Notes: a model not told the origin generated them from the letters alone. A DNA stretch of 64,000 nucleotides from Siphonodentalium dalli (GCA_032622095.1 CP136061.1:190654369-190718368); one strand, 5' to 3'; counted from the first letter of the stretch, positions 39,501 through 54,500 are shown. Numbers and translations are program-made.

Positions 39501-42500
39501 TACGGATAATACATGTAATATTTTGGATACACAATACGAAATAGGTGTGAAACACCTTGTTCTGGTCTCAAAAACATCAAAATACTGCATGATCGCCGAA
39601 AATCGAAAAAACCAGCCCGACCACAACGTTGTTGCCATGAAAACCACAACGGCGTTGTCGTTTTTTCGCTGCTGTTGACCCACTTCGATAGGGATTTTAT
39701 TGAATATTTAGGCCATTGGAGAATTGGGGCCGTTACCAGCATGATCGGGGGTAATTTTTCTTACGTGGAGAATACCAGCAGGGTGTCAAATTGTGTTCAG
39801 GGGTGAGCAAATAAGGCTTTCATGTCGAGGAACCATTGTCAGAATGCCCATCCTGGCATTTTGTGTAGGCTATTTCTCAGCCGTACAAACAAACAGCGAG
39901 CCAGGGAAGCGCTCATTCGTTGGGTATAATATCCTTCTTCAGGGCTGTGGGGGTCTCATTATTATAAATATGCACATTAACTCTCCATCCCGATTTTGGT
40001 GATCAGCCCTCTCCTACCCGCTTGCAAATTTCGCCAAAAACACCGTACAACGGCGTTTCGCCACACCACAACGGCCAAACACACACCACAACGGGGAAAC
40101 GGTTGGTCAGTGTGATATCACTAGATTAGACAAATTAGGAGAGCAAAATATGACCAGATCATTGAAAACCAGTTTTGGGGGTAGGGTTATGTTTTTAGAC
40201 ATTTTGACCACTTATGATATGCGTCGTCGCTAATTCTGTCTATTATAGCGATGACACGTGTTATTTATCAACATGTTGTTCGACGAAATTTTGCCTTATT
40301 ATGAACACAAAGCCTCTTGATTTTAGAGTTATCCATCTTCATCTGCAATTTTATTTGAGACCGTCTGCTCGTCAACTTTTTACTGGGCCACTAATAAGTC
40401 TCGATGGTGAAAAATAATTGATTTAAAAAATCGATATCTAATAACTATGAGCTTTGATAGGTGGGTTCCTCGACTCAAATCAAATATTTTTTACGCCTGA
40501 AACCAATAAATAGTAATTGAAGGGTGCTTAACCCTTTACCCAACAGAACGGTTTTTTTTACCCTGTGCCAATGCATTCTCTTATATATGCGAGTCGACCA
40601 TAGGTCGCCTCGCATATATAAGAGAATGCATTGGCTTAACACATTAAAAATTATAAAATTGTTGAAGAATGTAAGAAAAAATGGTAAAAAGTGTTAAAAA
40701 GTTTTTTTTTAGGCCAATGCATTCTCTTATATATGCGAGGCGACCTATGGTCGACTCGCATATATAAGAGAATGCATTGGCACAGGGTATAACTGTAACC
40801 ATCACAATGTGGTCAATGAGCCGGTTCCAATGATATCCATATTTGTATGGTTTTATTGAGACAGACCCAAGATAATTTAGGCTGTTGCAGCTTTATTTTG
40901 CCGTTTTTGGCCGGTTTGTTGGGTAAAGGGTTAATCGGATTATGCATCTTTAAGCTTATACTCATACTTCATCATTCTTTTTCCACAAGATACCTGTAAC
41001 ACCCATTGTAGTGGTTTATATTATAGCATTTTATATTAAGTCACTGGCTAGATAAGCCCTTAATCTTCTAGTCCAATAAATCACTCGGTATATAAGCCTA
41101 ATATCACCTCATGCTATCATAAATGATATAATTTCCTCTTTCATGTACCTCATGATAGGGCCTGATTTTAACTGGATTCTCATTGCAATTTTCGATGCAA
41201 TTTCCACTTTCTACTAACCAATTTACAATGAAAAAAAATGAAATCGTAGGGATTTCTATACAAAATTAAGCACACCCTACAGTTCTCTTCCCTCATCCAA
41301 TCATCACCAAACTTGATATTGATCTACTATATGGGAGCTATCAGATATTTTTGTTAAAAAAAATTGTTAAAAAACATAGCTGCCAGCAACCATCTTGGAT
41401 TTTACTTTATATATATCTCATGTTGATAATCTAGTACTACTTAGAAATTTTCCGCATTAAAATTTGGTATATGGATTACACATGTGCAAATACAGATCAA
41501 GTTTGAATCTAGGTTCGGTCTGCCCATTTTTACCTCAGTTATGGTCCTTGTCGACTTATAGTTTTTCAACTTAGAATTTTGTTGATTTTAATTTGAGGTT
41601 ATATTTTTACGAAGAGTTTTTTTTCACATTTGGTTTTATGTATGCAGCTCAGTTATGAGACAATGCACAAGTGTTTTTTCTAAATAATATAATTCTACAA
41701 ATCCCCACTCCAAATGAAGCCACTGTTTCGGGGGACATGGTGGACGAGTAGCTTTTTATTTTAGATGAGCATGTAATTGACACTTAAACCCTGACATAGA
41801 AAGGTATAGGAAAGATGCTTCAACATAAACCAGTATCTAGCCCTACCGATATCACAAGCTGGTTTACAGTAATGCCCTAAGTAATCGACTCATTAACCAC
41901 AGCAGAATTATGGGTAAATTTACAGGATTTAGTAGGAAATATGGCTTGTTACCATTCATCGGAAAGCTTTCGGCGAGAGCTTTCCGATGAATGGCAACAA
42001 GCCATATTTCCGACTAAATCCTGAAAAGTTACCCATAATTCTGCTGTGGTTATGGAGTTGATTACTTAGGGCATTACTGTATGCGCTATCAAGAATTCAT
42101 GCCAGTTTATATTTGATCTTTTCTTCAGAAATTGTTGCCAGGAAAGAAGCAATAGATCATAATTGGACATACACCCCGTCAGAGAAGTTTCAGGACAGCT
42201 TCGACTTTCTTGGTAAGTCTTTGTACAGATGTACTGTAATGTCCTAAGTAATCGACCCCTTAACCACAGCAGAATTATGGGTAACTTTTCAGGATTTAGT
42301 CAAAAATTTTGCTTGTTGCCATTCATCGGGCTTTCCGATGAATGGCAACAAGCCATATTTCCGACTAAATCCTGAAAAGTTACCCATAATTCTGCTGTGG
42401 TTAAGGAGTCGATTATTTAGAGCATTACTGTATGGCATACTTTCTTCCAATTGAGTGCACATCAGACCTGTAAAGTTTTGAAAATGTCAATCCGGGAGAT

Positions 42501-45500
42501 TTTTATGGGAGATATGCCCAAATATGTTCATGTTCCAAAAATCATTTTTATGATGAAGATTACATAGTTTTTATGAGTTTGTGTTCTGTGTTTATTTTAT
42601 AGATATATTGACCTAAATAAAATGGTAATGAATGTCCTGTTGGTTGTTGTAATAGAAGCAGAAACGTCGTTTAAAATAAGTAAAAAACGAATCTGAGTTA
42701 CAAAGGTTACAACCAGACATGAATGGGTGAAAACGAAAATTTACCCGAAACGAAATGTACACGTTCCGTTCACGATGCGTACCTTTAATCCATTACTTAG
42801 AACAGTTACTGTTCATCAATGAGGGCTAACAATACAACTGCACACTTCTCAGACCAGCAACATTTAGAAAGAAGCAGACACTTCGTTTAAAATACGTAAA
42901 AATACGTAGAATTCCACTAGATACGGCCGGATATGCACGAAACCGAAATAGACACATCCGTTCGCATGGTTTGTGACTTAGTTGTTATTTAAGTCGCATT
43001 ATTAAATCTATTGTTTATACTTTTACGACAGCTACGGAGGGTGTGAATATTAATTAGTCTCAATTAGTACTGCTGATTAGTACTGAATAATGATGAATAT
43101 GAAATTACTCTTGATGTTACCGATGGCAACAATGCATCCGCACAATGTGGGAGAATTGGGTGGTCTTCCGTATTGTGGAGTTTTTGTCCATAGCAATCCA
43201 TGAGTCTCACAGACAATCCGTGAAACTTAACAGCTCTGGTGCACATACTGTTTAATCTATATTTATAAAACCCATTGTATGTCTGTTTATACCTCCAGGG
43301 CTTATAATTAGAGGCAAATTGATTCGTTTAAATATTCGAGCACTGTATATGATTTAAGGCATCGTACTGTTTTAATCGACTGAGCTTCCAGGAAGTGGAA
43401 AATGGGTCACTATGTTTGACACTGTTATCATATCACTGCTTTGATCTATGCCGAAAGTCGTTGACTCATTTGTTAAAATACGAAACAATTACACAATCAC
43501 TAACAGTCTGGGATGTCACACAATATTTTTTTAACAGTAGTTGAGTCACCATTTTTGGGAATAACCACCATTTGGGGGAATACCCAACATTCTAAACATT
43601 CTATATTCTTTGGTGGTCACGTATCTTTAAACATGAGCGGATACATCGCAAATAGTGCATGTCAGATTGCAATCCACTCTTAATATCAGCGTCAGACCCA
43701 GTGAGCATGAGGGGGTAGCACATTTGACAAAGCTACTAAACATTGCCTGGTACTTAGCACTAGCAGAAACGGAGAAACCATACAGTGATTCCTCACTCAA
43801 AACTGTGCCAATTAGCAACTGAACTTGGTGTTATACCAAAATGACTTCACTGGGCAGACGTAATTCTTTGTCTTGACAATTGAAATTCTGTCAATAGGAT
43901 GAAATATTGAACTAGCCTGACAGGAAATTCTGGATGCCAGATGTGAATGGGTTTTGCTAGTGATAGTAGTACCGCAGTATATAATAGGCCCACATACCCT
44001 GTTAGTAACAAGTTTCAATCAAGTATTTAAATTAGTCAATTCTATATGATGGGGGTGACTTACTTTATATTTTATGAATGGAGATTGAGTGAGAAAATCT
44101 TTAATTTATGAGATATTGGTTTCTTTTCTGAATAGAGCACATTCTTTATTTCAGTTCTCGAAACATGGAAATTGCATCTTTCATGTACAAAAATGAAAAT
44201 GAAACCATGGTGGCCCCATTGGATCCTGGGACCCTAACCGTGGGATTTTGCCAGAATCCAATTGGATTTCTCTTGATAGACTAAATATAAGTCACAATTT
44301 TTGCACATTTAGATCTTTTTACCAATTCATCCGATTTAGTGCTAATTTGGACAAATTTTGTGGTAAATCTTAGAAGACAATACACCGATTCGTCAAAGAG
44401 AACCCGAGATAGAATGTGTTTTCCAAATGCCCGTAAATGTGATCATTTTTCCTTATGATCGGAGCAGGTGCCGCGTCTGAAAACACCAAAGATGCGGATC
44501 AGCTGCTGATCACAGTTTACATACTATTAAAAATGCTGATCAGCAGGTCTGACTGAACTCAGTTTAACTTTAACTCAATTAAATTGGATGTGGTGTATGG
44601 GATGCTGAATCTAGTGAGTATACATGAAAATGGCGAACCAGCCATGCCCATTCAGCAGTTCAAAATCACGTTTGAAAAGAACAAAGAACAACAGTTCAGT
44701 TGGTACCATTCAGCAGATTAGCCGAACTCAGTTAGGAAAGCCACATGCCAACCGGGACGAACAGTTACATCACTTTTGAAAGTTTTGGTGCTAGCTACTT
44801 TCTCATATAGAAATTGACAGGACTGGTAGGCATTGTATTACAAAAGGGTGGGGGGACAATCCAAATCCTGAAAGGTTAATTTCAATTTGGTTATTAATTT
44901 CATATGACTATCATGGCTCCTAACAACAAAAATGACTGAAAATGCTGGGGCACACCAAGAAGTAATAAAGGTTGTTTTTAAACCTGTCATTTTTTACAGG
45001 TATCCCCCTAATGTTCCATAAATGACAAATTGTTCATACTTTATGTTCCACCTGATTGTTATTAGCGGGAGGCTTTTCCAGTGAGTTAGTTTATACTATG
45101 GAACAAGAAAGAACGTGTGTCCTGCAATTTTGAATTTGAGTTACTGCCCTCTTGTGTGAGAATATTTGTTCTTCTTAATCTAGATGTGGTTTCTAAAAAC
45201 TTATTTTGTTTTGTACATATATATTGCTATTCTTATTCCCAATATGGTTAAATTGTTTTGGAAAACTTAGAAATGCAGGGTGGGTGGGTGTCAATTCTAT
45301 TTGGGACATGCTACACCTCTAATTATTTTTTTTACTTATTTAAGTTACAAATTACATTTAATTTCTCCCTTCATACAGACCAGATGCCTGTAGCAGACTT
45401 GATGTCAAGCCTGTCCGATCAACTGTATGGTGGATATGGTGATTATGGGATCAACAGCGATGAAGACGTTAGCTCACACAAATATCTGGCTCTGTCAGAC

Positions 45501-48500
45501 ATTCTACGGAAATCTATCAAACAGCCTCTACTAACACAGTAAGTTTTTCATCAGTTACAGTTTTATTTCATATATTCTCTTGTCTATCATACACAAGGCG
45601 ACAATGAATTTCGAAGTACACTTCATATTCAAATTTAGGGAGAGTGTCAAAAGTTTTGACTGAGTTATGAGACTCCCTTGTTATTATTCGTCAACATTAA
45701 ACATTTCACAGGTTCATCAGCTTCAAGTAGTGGGAGATGTGGGATGTGGGAGAGTTACTGAAATAGTATGGATATAATACTGAAGGCTGGTGAGAAATAA
45801 AAAGTTGAACTCTGTGTTTAATATCTCCGTCAAATATATCTTGGACACTGAATGAACTAATGGTTATATATTTCTTGCTTGCAAGATCATAGAAGCCTAC
45901 GGTACGCGCACTTGTCAAACATTCCACTTATACCTCTGGACCAATTGTGTGAGTCCTTTCGCTATAGAAGCGATTGTCAGGTAAGAATTCAATCTTTTTA
46001 TTTCTTCTACGTCGCAAGATAAGTCGCATCTTTCATCTGTTCATTTTTAATGAACGTTCTCTTTACGATATTGCGAACGAAACCACGCAGTTTCCTAATT
46101 TCGTGCACTATTCGGTTTTACAATTGTTCAACAATCTTTTATTCTACAATACTGTCTTATTAATGACAGTGGTCCGTGGGTGGATAATTTCATTAACAAA
46201 TATTTCAATTTTGTTTTGTTTACGGGAATCACTTCAAACAAATATCGTTTTTTGCAAAAAAACGATGCTCTTTCGAGTCATGAATTCGGGTTCTCGTCGG
46301 GATTTTTTAACACTGCACCGGATGCAATATTGTGTTGGCGTCTACACTAAGCTCCAGTTTGGAGTTTGGTCCCTGACAAAATCCTATCCAAATGTATTGG
46401 AATTAATAATTTCCAATCTTTTACATTACAATATTTTACAATAATTTTCCTCACGGATGCTAGATAAAATAGCCACAGTGTGGCTTGCCTCTTCTCTCTA
46501 CATTGAACATCAGGCTCAATGCTTTTACGATGAAAACTTCGTAATGTTTTTTCCCTCCGACAGGTAGGGGTGCCACGATTAATCGTATAATCGATGAAAC
46601 GTTGATACAGCCGATATTCGATTACCATTTTCGGCTGCGATTACTCTGAGTTCTTTATTTCGGATGTCGGAAAGTACCGGACATCTTTGGATACCCTGTT
46701 TTACAGTTTAATCGCCAACGGACAGGTTAACGATCGTTGATCGTGCAAAGATATTTGTAACGCATTGTGCTCATTACTCATTACTGGGATTCCTTCCCAC
46801 GAGACAGGAGCAATTGCTCTCGCACCGTATGCACTCGCAATTTTATATTCATGGGTGTTCACCATTTGCACTCGTCCACCGGTCACAATATTTCCGCTAA
46901 AGGAAGCCGTTCACACTGAACTATATGGATAGATGTCCTGCGTTTGTAAAACCATAGTAGAAAAGGGGTTAACTTTTTTGTGGTCGCCTACGGTACCTCG
47001 CGGTCTTTAGTGGCTTGCTCGTATTAGTCACGCATGCGCAGTCCCAATATAACTGACTGAATACGCCAGTTTATTTTCTGCTACGAACCGAACGAGAAGT
47101 CTAAAGGAGTATTTTTCCGAATTTGTCGTTTAACAACTAGACAACAAATTCAATTTATCGATACAATAATTACTGGTCGCCTACGCGTTAGTTTTTAGAA
47201 TTATTGTTTCGAATTCACGGACCGTTTCGCTTCAAACATACAAATTGTCCGGGTTTTCGAAAAGGCGGCGGACTTAAAAAAATTTCGAATATGAAAATCG
47301 ACATTTCGCCATAATCAGCCGCCATTTCAAGGCCTTACGAGGCGCATAGATTATTGTGAGCAATGCATCTATGTAATTATTATAGAACCTATAAGGTATG
47401 ATATAATTTGTCAGATATAAATGCCACGTGATTCGCTACCGGAAGTATCCTAATTTCGTGGGAATTTATTTACGCATGGACATTTATTTAGCAATAATTA
47501 CCATCGCTACTGACGCTATCTATCATAATGTTGTGAACAACATTCTTTCTTATAATACTTTGTTGTTTTATGGTTCAATACGACTGATACAGATGTGTTG
47601 GTCACATTTGAACTTAAAAGTTGATTACAATTTACATCTGGGTTTATCAATGTCAAAACAGTAGTGTCATTATTACTTTAATAAATCGACAGAGATTGAT
47701 ATTGGACAAGTGCTATAACAAGTCCCATTCGAGATTACTGAATAAAATCCGAATGCAAATGCCGACTTTCCCCATTACAACACTTGTTCAGGTATGTTGT
47801 CGTGGGTGCACTACGCTGTGCGATCGGGTGTGGACAATAAAAACTTGATGGCTGACCCATGTACACACCGAGGTGTGTGCATGTTACAGAACACTACTGG
47901 AGTCACTAGATCTCATCAAAACAACATGCTTTCACAAAATACTTTGTGTTTTCTGTTTTAATACTGTCACACATGTCTCCTATGATTTCGATGTGTTGGT
48001 CGACGCTTGAAGTTATCAGACTACAGTTTATCAATATCAGAAAAATAATGACTGTTGTCGTACTAAGATTCGTTAAGTGTCATTAATTTCAGACAGGGAT
48101 TGACATCTGACAGGAGTCAGAATTCTGTTGAGTACATGATTCGATTCTCGTACAGTGCTTCAACTTCACTGTCAAATTTTGAACTGCTAGCATTTAATGA
48201 TTGCAAGCATGACACTAAAATTAATCGTGATGACAGTTTCACTATTGTCTCAATTCCAGATTTTCGTTATTATTCTGAATTGTATCCAAAATTAACCCAT
48301 CCTTTCAAAATTGCTGGGTTGTTTCTCGACTAAATGGTGTCTCCTTCCGGAATACAAACATAATTGCTTTCCTTCCTGTGTAGGTTTACCGAAAAGAAGC
48401 GGGGGGGGGGGGCTGGGTTACTACGATTCTGGATATGGCTCTAATTGGGACACAAAATTACAAATCATGGGTGCTCCGGTTTGCATTCTCTAGAGTAAGG

Positions 48501-51500
48501 CAAGAAGCTTATCGTCACTCTGACGCTGTTTAATCATGGTTTCACTATCTACAAATATATTTGAAGATACTTTGGTTTGAACAACCTTTCCCCTTCTTGA
48601 TTCAATTATGAGAATGATTCCAGCCTGACAGGTATTTAGAGTCGTGGTGACTTGACCCCTCCAGGTACATGTAACTGGCCCACTGGAAATAACTGGCGAC
48701 CGTGCCTGGATGACGTTCCCCAATGAATAACGATATAATAGCAGTGGTATTCCAAGACAAGGAAGGTGGGGGGAGACATTATTTATGGCAAGTAACCAGT
48801 GTTCGCCCTGGCCCGAAAAATTTTGTAGCCATTTTTTTAGCCACTTGTGCAATTTTGTTAGCCACTTTTAAAAACGTTTAGCCACATATTGTGGGATAAA
48901 TTAGCACAAGATGTAATATGATATAAACATTTATTTTACTCAAAGTTATCAGCACTTATAATACATAACAATATACAATATCAATAAATTAACAATAACA
49001 TTCACAATTCAAACACTGTTAAAAATCCTACGCGATTTAACATCTTTCCACTTTCTAAATGCAAGTTCAAAATCAAACTGGTCAATTGGGGGCCCTTCAA
49101 TTGATATCTTCATAAATGCACGTTTTGGCGAAAATAGTTGTTTATCCGGCGTCCTCGCAGAATTGTATTGTCCAATATTGTTAGGTGCATTATTCACATT
49201 TGTGTCGCATGGTATCTCTATCACATCACTACAAACAGTTGTGGGTTTGGATGGTTTATCCACGATATCAACATTTCTGGATTTTCCAAAGAAATCAGTA
49301 AGTTTTTTAACTTTACACGGTTGGTCATTTTGACTCGTGCCGAAATCTAATTTACGTTTGCGATTCATTGTGAAAATTCGGAATGTGGACTTTCTTCAAA
49401 CTCTCCACATTTAAAGGAGTCTTAAAACAACAGACGCCATGGTATCAGACGCTGTCATAAAACCGTCTGGAGTGGTATCCACACCTCCGACTTAGTTAAA
49501 CAAAGCCTGAATGCGTTGTTCTATTCAAATTAATTGCCCCTAAAGCCTATACTGATTCATAACAGGCGCGAGTCTCGTCCCATTCAACACTATCCATTGC
49601 GGGGGAATGTGAGAAGCTATTGAATTGAGCGTATATATGACTTCACTCTTTTGCAATCAGTTAAAAACACCGTAAAATAAAGCTCTTTTGTTACACAGGA
49701 AGCCATTTCATAAACCTATGTTTACTCAATTGTGATAGCGTCTTAAGAATCCACCTCTACACGACCATTAACTAATTCCCCATGGCGTGAAACCAACGCC
49801 AGATAGTATGGCTAATCGAACACACCCGTAATCTCGCACTTCTCGTCAGCTCTCGCTAATAACGTTAAGTATCTTTGTTTACAATAAATTGTTGAGTCCC
49901 CGGTCGACACAGAAAATGTTGTAGCCATATTTTTAGCCACAAGCATATTTATTTTAGCCACTTCGTATTTTTTTTCGCAATTTGCTAAATTTGCTAACGA
50001 CAGGGCGAACACTGCAAGTAACCATATCAAATGTGAGCTTGGTACAAGAACAGGCTGTACATCCAATACAGCATGCATTGTTCATAAAGGGCATGGTAGG
50101 TGTTTTGAAGGTATTCATGGACTAGTTGGAGTCTCAATGAATTTTAAAATATATACGTTTCCCGACCTTTCATACCGTTGATATGGCGAATATGCTTCAC
50201 ACACGAATGAAGCATATTTACATGGAAAGCATTTATATTGCCATGTGTCCCACGACCACTGCCAATAGTCTTTCCGACAAGAGGCCATCAGCATGGCTCT
50301 TCATACTTCTATTGCCCATATCAATTTGATTATCTGGCACATAGACAATAAAACGGGCAAAGACGTTTGCGCTGTCCAGCTAAGCTTTCGAGGAAGCTCA
50401 TTGACCAGCATTACCGACCTTTCCTAAGACGCAGGCAAGGGACCACCCCGTTCGAGTGGCATCCCATCCCCATGGCACAGATGCCCGATCATAAGGGCCT
50501 GAAGCCATGCTGCCAACTGCGCATTTCGGTCTATGCTGTCCTCTCTTCCTTAAACATGCCATAAGCGGGACCACTTAGGTCGGGGGAGTTCCTCTCTATC
50601 TTGGCTCTTCAAATTAAAATAAAACAACATTATAAAGGGATGTGTTTCCTTTACTAGGAGGATGATAATTTCATTCGTTTCCTTCCTAGGGGAGCCATTT
50701 TTAGAGCGGGTCTTCCCCTAGTTTGCTGCATGCTTCACACTAACTGACCTATCACACACCTTGGTCGTTCTGCTGCATGTTTGGGGGGGCAGAGGCTTAG
50801 ACCTGAATATTCCGTATGGTGACCGTGAAAATTTACCTGTGTTCATCATCTGACTACATTTTACATCATTTGAACTGATTTCGGTTGTAGAAGGCGCACC
50901 TTCATTTCTTAGAATCGGATCGCGGTGGGTATTCCGCTGGTAACGCGGACTGCTCTCAGGTGCCTAGTGGTCGTGATGGCCTAATAATAGTAATGTGTGT
51001 GGATTTAGGCTGAACATAATACTTGTGATTGCACATTTTGCTGTCTGTCTCCATTCCAAAGGATGGTGCTCGTTGGGAAATTTCTCCAAAATTAATACTC
51101 GTACCAGGGGGGGGTCTGGAAAAAAATTGCACATATAGGGCCCAAAAAGTTTTTTTCCGACCTCGAGGGACCCACCACAGCCCACCACCCCATTTTTGCA
51201 AAAAAAATATTTTTTTCCTCCAAAATTTTGGGGACCCACCCCCCGTTTCTCATGTTTTTATCAAAATTTCAGAGGTTTTTTTAGCCGTTCTTCAATAACT
51301 GTGTTAACTGCCTTACTAATTGGTAAACACAGATCAGAAAAACGAAAAATATACTGTATTTCCATGTGTTTTCAGTATCAAACAACAATATTAATTAAGC
51401 ATTGTGTAGGTACACTATATGTCACAAATTACCCTAGACCCCATTATAGCCTTAATATATCGAGTGTGTTGTGTCTGACAGAGAACACTGGCCAGTGTAA

Positions 51501-54500
51501 ATAGTGGTATACAGGTCAGGGGTTCCATAATTATATGTGCATGATCAAAGATAGTGATGTAACGATACGGGGGTTATCGGTAAAAGCCGATAGCCGATAT
51601 TTTCAGTAGAATTATCGGCCGATCCGATACAGATACCGATAAGTCTTGTACGTGAACCAAACTCCATATCAATTTGTCTTTTAAATTACAAAATATTGTC
51701 GGCAAAGAACCGATATTGCAATAACCTGGTTGCAAAAAAAGTTTAGTTTACGTTCCCCAAAAACCCTGGCAAAACGATTTAATATTTCGTTGCATTCATA
51801 AGATTTCCTCAATATTTGTTTGATTCCGTTACCGTGCCTTACGGAATCAGTCCATACTAGTAATCCATTTGAGTCAATGACGGCAATTTCAATTTCAATT
51901 TGCCAAACTCAATCTTTTTCAGAAGTTGAACTTGCGTTTAATAACACCTACAATGTCCCGCATAAATTGTTGACATTTTCTCTGCCCATGACAGCAGATA
52001 CAAATCCCGCCCACAGAGCACTCTGATTGGTTCGGATGGTTCTATCAAACAAGTTAGTCACCTCCTCCATCTTCAGTCATCGTATACCAGAATGTCAATC
52101 AATTTGAAACAAAAGGACTTTAAACACACACACTTAACTGTTGTTAACACGTGATGTTTCTATATATTGAGGAATAGCGAGTAACGACTGCGGCGACTTT
52201 AATGCAAACTGGTCAAGTGACTCGTCTATTTATAACACTATGATTTTTAGTTTACTGTGTCATCTGTCAACACGTGGCTTGTTAGTGATTCCTACTCGAT
52301 GACATCAAATGCATGCAAATAATCGTTTGATCTTACCGCCCGGCATCCGCCTTGGGAATATCATAACAATGTGACAACTTACTGTCGCACGTGGTGCAGA
52401 ATTAATTCCACACCCCCATGAATACATCACTAAATGATACCGGTACATCAGTCTGATTCACTCACAGGAAGATTCCATTCTCACGCTAATGCCAGGGGCG
52501 TCAGTTATTCGCTTTCAACATGTGCTACTCGGCACTCACAAGTAATTTGAATTGTATACAGTTTATGTTTTAACTTTAATTATTAAGCGTACCGAACTAC
52601 GGTACCTTTGGAAATGTTTATTTGGGTCATGAGTGTACCAACAGTCTCATGTCGATGTTGTCATCATGATCATGGTATATCACTGTATGTGATGGAGGGC
52701 TGACCAGTGCGTAAAATAGTCGCTATTTTTTCTGGAAATTCCCGTCATTTATTTAATATTAAAGTCGGAATTGGTGTAACAACGTTCACAAAGGACGCGA
52801 CATGTATCGGTTAACGATATCGGTCGGGAGACTAAATTTTACCGATACCGATATCTTGCCGATACAACATATATCGGCCCGATCCGATAGCCGATACCGA
52901 TAATCGGTACATCACTAATCAAAGAACTCTTTAGTCTTATCCAATGGGATGGGGTGGGAGGGGAATTGTTTTTTGGTTATGTATACAGATAGATATATGG
53001 TTATTATACTGCCCGATATTAGTCGGCGGGTATATAGTTGACGTCTCAAGCCGCCTGTCCGTACAAACATTTTGAATTTTAACTCAAGAGTCAGTTGTCA
53101 TATTTGATGCCCTATGGCATGGTGACGGACCAGAAATGGGGGACGAATATGCATAATATCGCGGGTTGTGACCACCAATGTCTACCAGAGTTATGGGCCC
53201 TGTTCGACTTTATGAAATTCAGTCCATACAAAGTTTTCGCAATATAAGTTAAGTGTCGGTTGTCAAATTTTGATGTGGTTTGGTATGGTGATAGACCAGA
53301 ATGAAGAATTGAATGTCATTTCTCAATGCATCTGAATGCATCACATTATTTCAGTTCATCTGTTTGTAAGTGATAACAGTATACAATTAGTATTTTAGTT
53401 TCGTCTTGTTGAGCAGTAAAGCTCTCAGATGAAGTTCGGAAATTCAATGAGAATAGCGTCACCTTCATTTGGGATTGTCTGAGCAGTAAACAGTAATGTC
53501 ATTCATCATAACCAATTCAGTTTGATTTGGGTAATTGTTGCAAATTAACATTACTTGCAATCATTCAAGATGAGAAATAACCAGAAGGAATGAATTTGAT
53601 TACATGCCAGAACAAGACAGTATTTCAGACATTAGAAATTTATGAGATACCCTTTTCAATGTCATGTTATGCAACAATCAGGTTAATGATATCTACTAGT
53701 AGTCATCATTGAGTATTCACCATGTAGTATCCAATTTGTAATAGAGTTTTTTTGTTTTATTACTTTTATTCAGATAATATAACTGGGTAATATATTAATT
53801 TTGTTACTAAATATTTCTTCCGTTGATCATAAGTTTCCTGAACGTTAATGTGGTCCACTGAGAAGTGGTCCGGGATACTGTGAAATCCAGAATGTTGCTA
53901 AATCTGAGGCCAAAGAGTCACTTTAGGTGCCTATATAGCCCTATAACAACAAGCATGGTACTAACATGCTTACAATCAACATTACATGGTCAGTACTTGT
54001 AAATTGTTTGAAAAAACCACATTTTGGAAAAAATTTACAAGCACCATTTTTTCCGCCTCTGGACCACCCACCCACCCCGGCCCTATATACGGAATTTTTT
54101 TGCAGACCCCCCCCTGCTCGTACCGACACTATTGTTTTGGCACCTGAGAGTAGCGGTTTGCTTTCTCATCGGATGCTCTGGTCACCTGCGGTGTTCGGCC
54201 ATGTTCTCTGAGGTGCTATATATATATCTTTAATGATACATTGGATTGTGCCAGGGATCTCTGCTCTGGCTCCGACCATTGGATTGTTGGGCGCAGCTTT
54301 AGTAGGGTCTTCTTACATGATCTCATGATGACTTATATATCACCATGATATATCTATTATATTATTTTATATATCTATATATGCGAAAGATTTGTGTCAC
54401 CGGGTTTCTGCAATGATATCTTGTGAAACGGTGATACATAGGTACCTGAGACATGTTCTCTGTGGGGTTGTATATCTATATTTAGTGATACGTTGGATCA

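Larger units (their letters stand above)
40532..40930. mobile_element. TTAA-flanked MITE with two nested palindromes
   Basis: TTAA at 40,528 and 40,931 flank ends CCCTTTACCCAACA and TGTTGGGTAAAGGG. Most of the interior (about 40,559-40,790) is another element bounded by TACCCTGTGCCAATGC and GCATTGGCACAGGGTA, whose two ends are each a 77-bp palindrome. Confidence 0.88.

Noticed and set aside
45893-45980. Exon-like open segment between exons h and i with a consensus CAG|GTAAGA donor
   Set aside because: It would leave the frame in phase 0, while exon i needs two carried bases. The sequence is also the reverse complement of MITE B interior at 59.3 kb, and GCP6 proteins join exon h directly to exon i.
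46564-46700. hAT element starting GGGGTGCCACGATTAATCG
   Set aside because: No matching second end or target duplication was found within the window.
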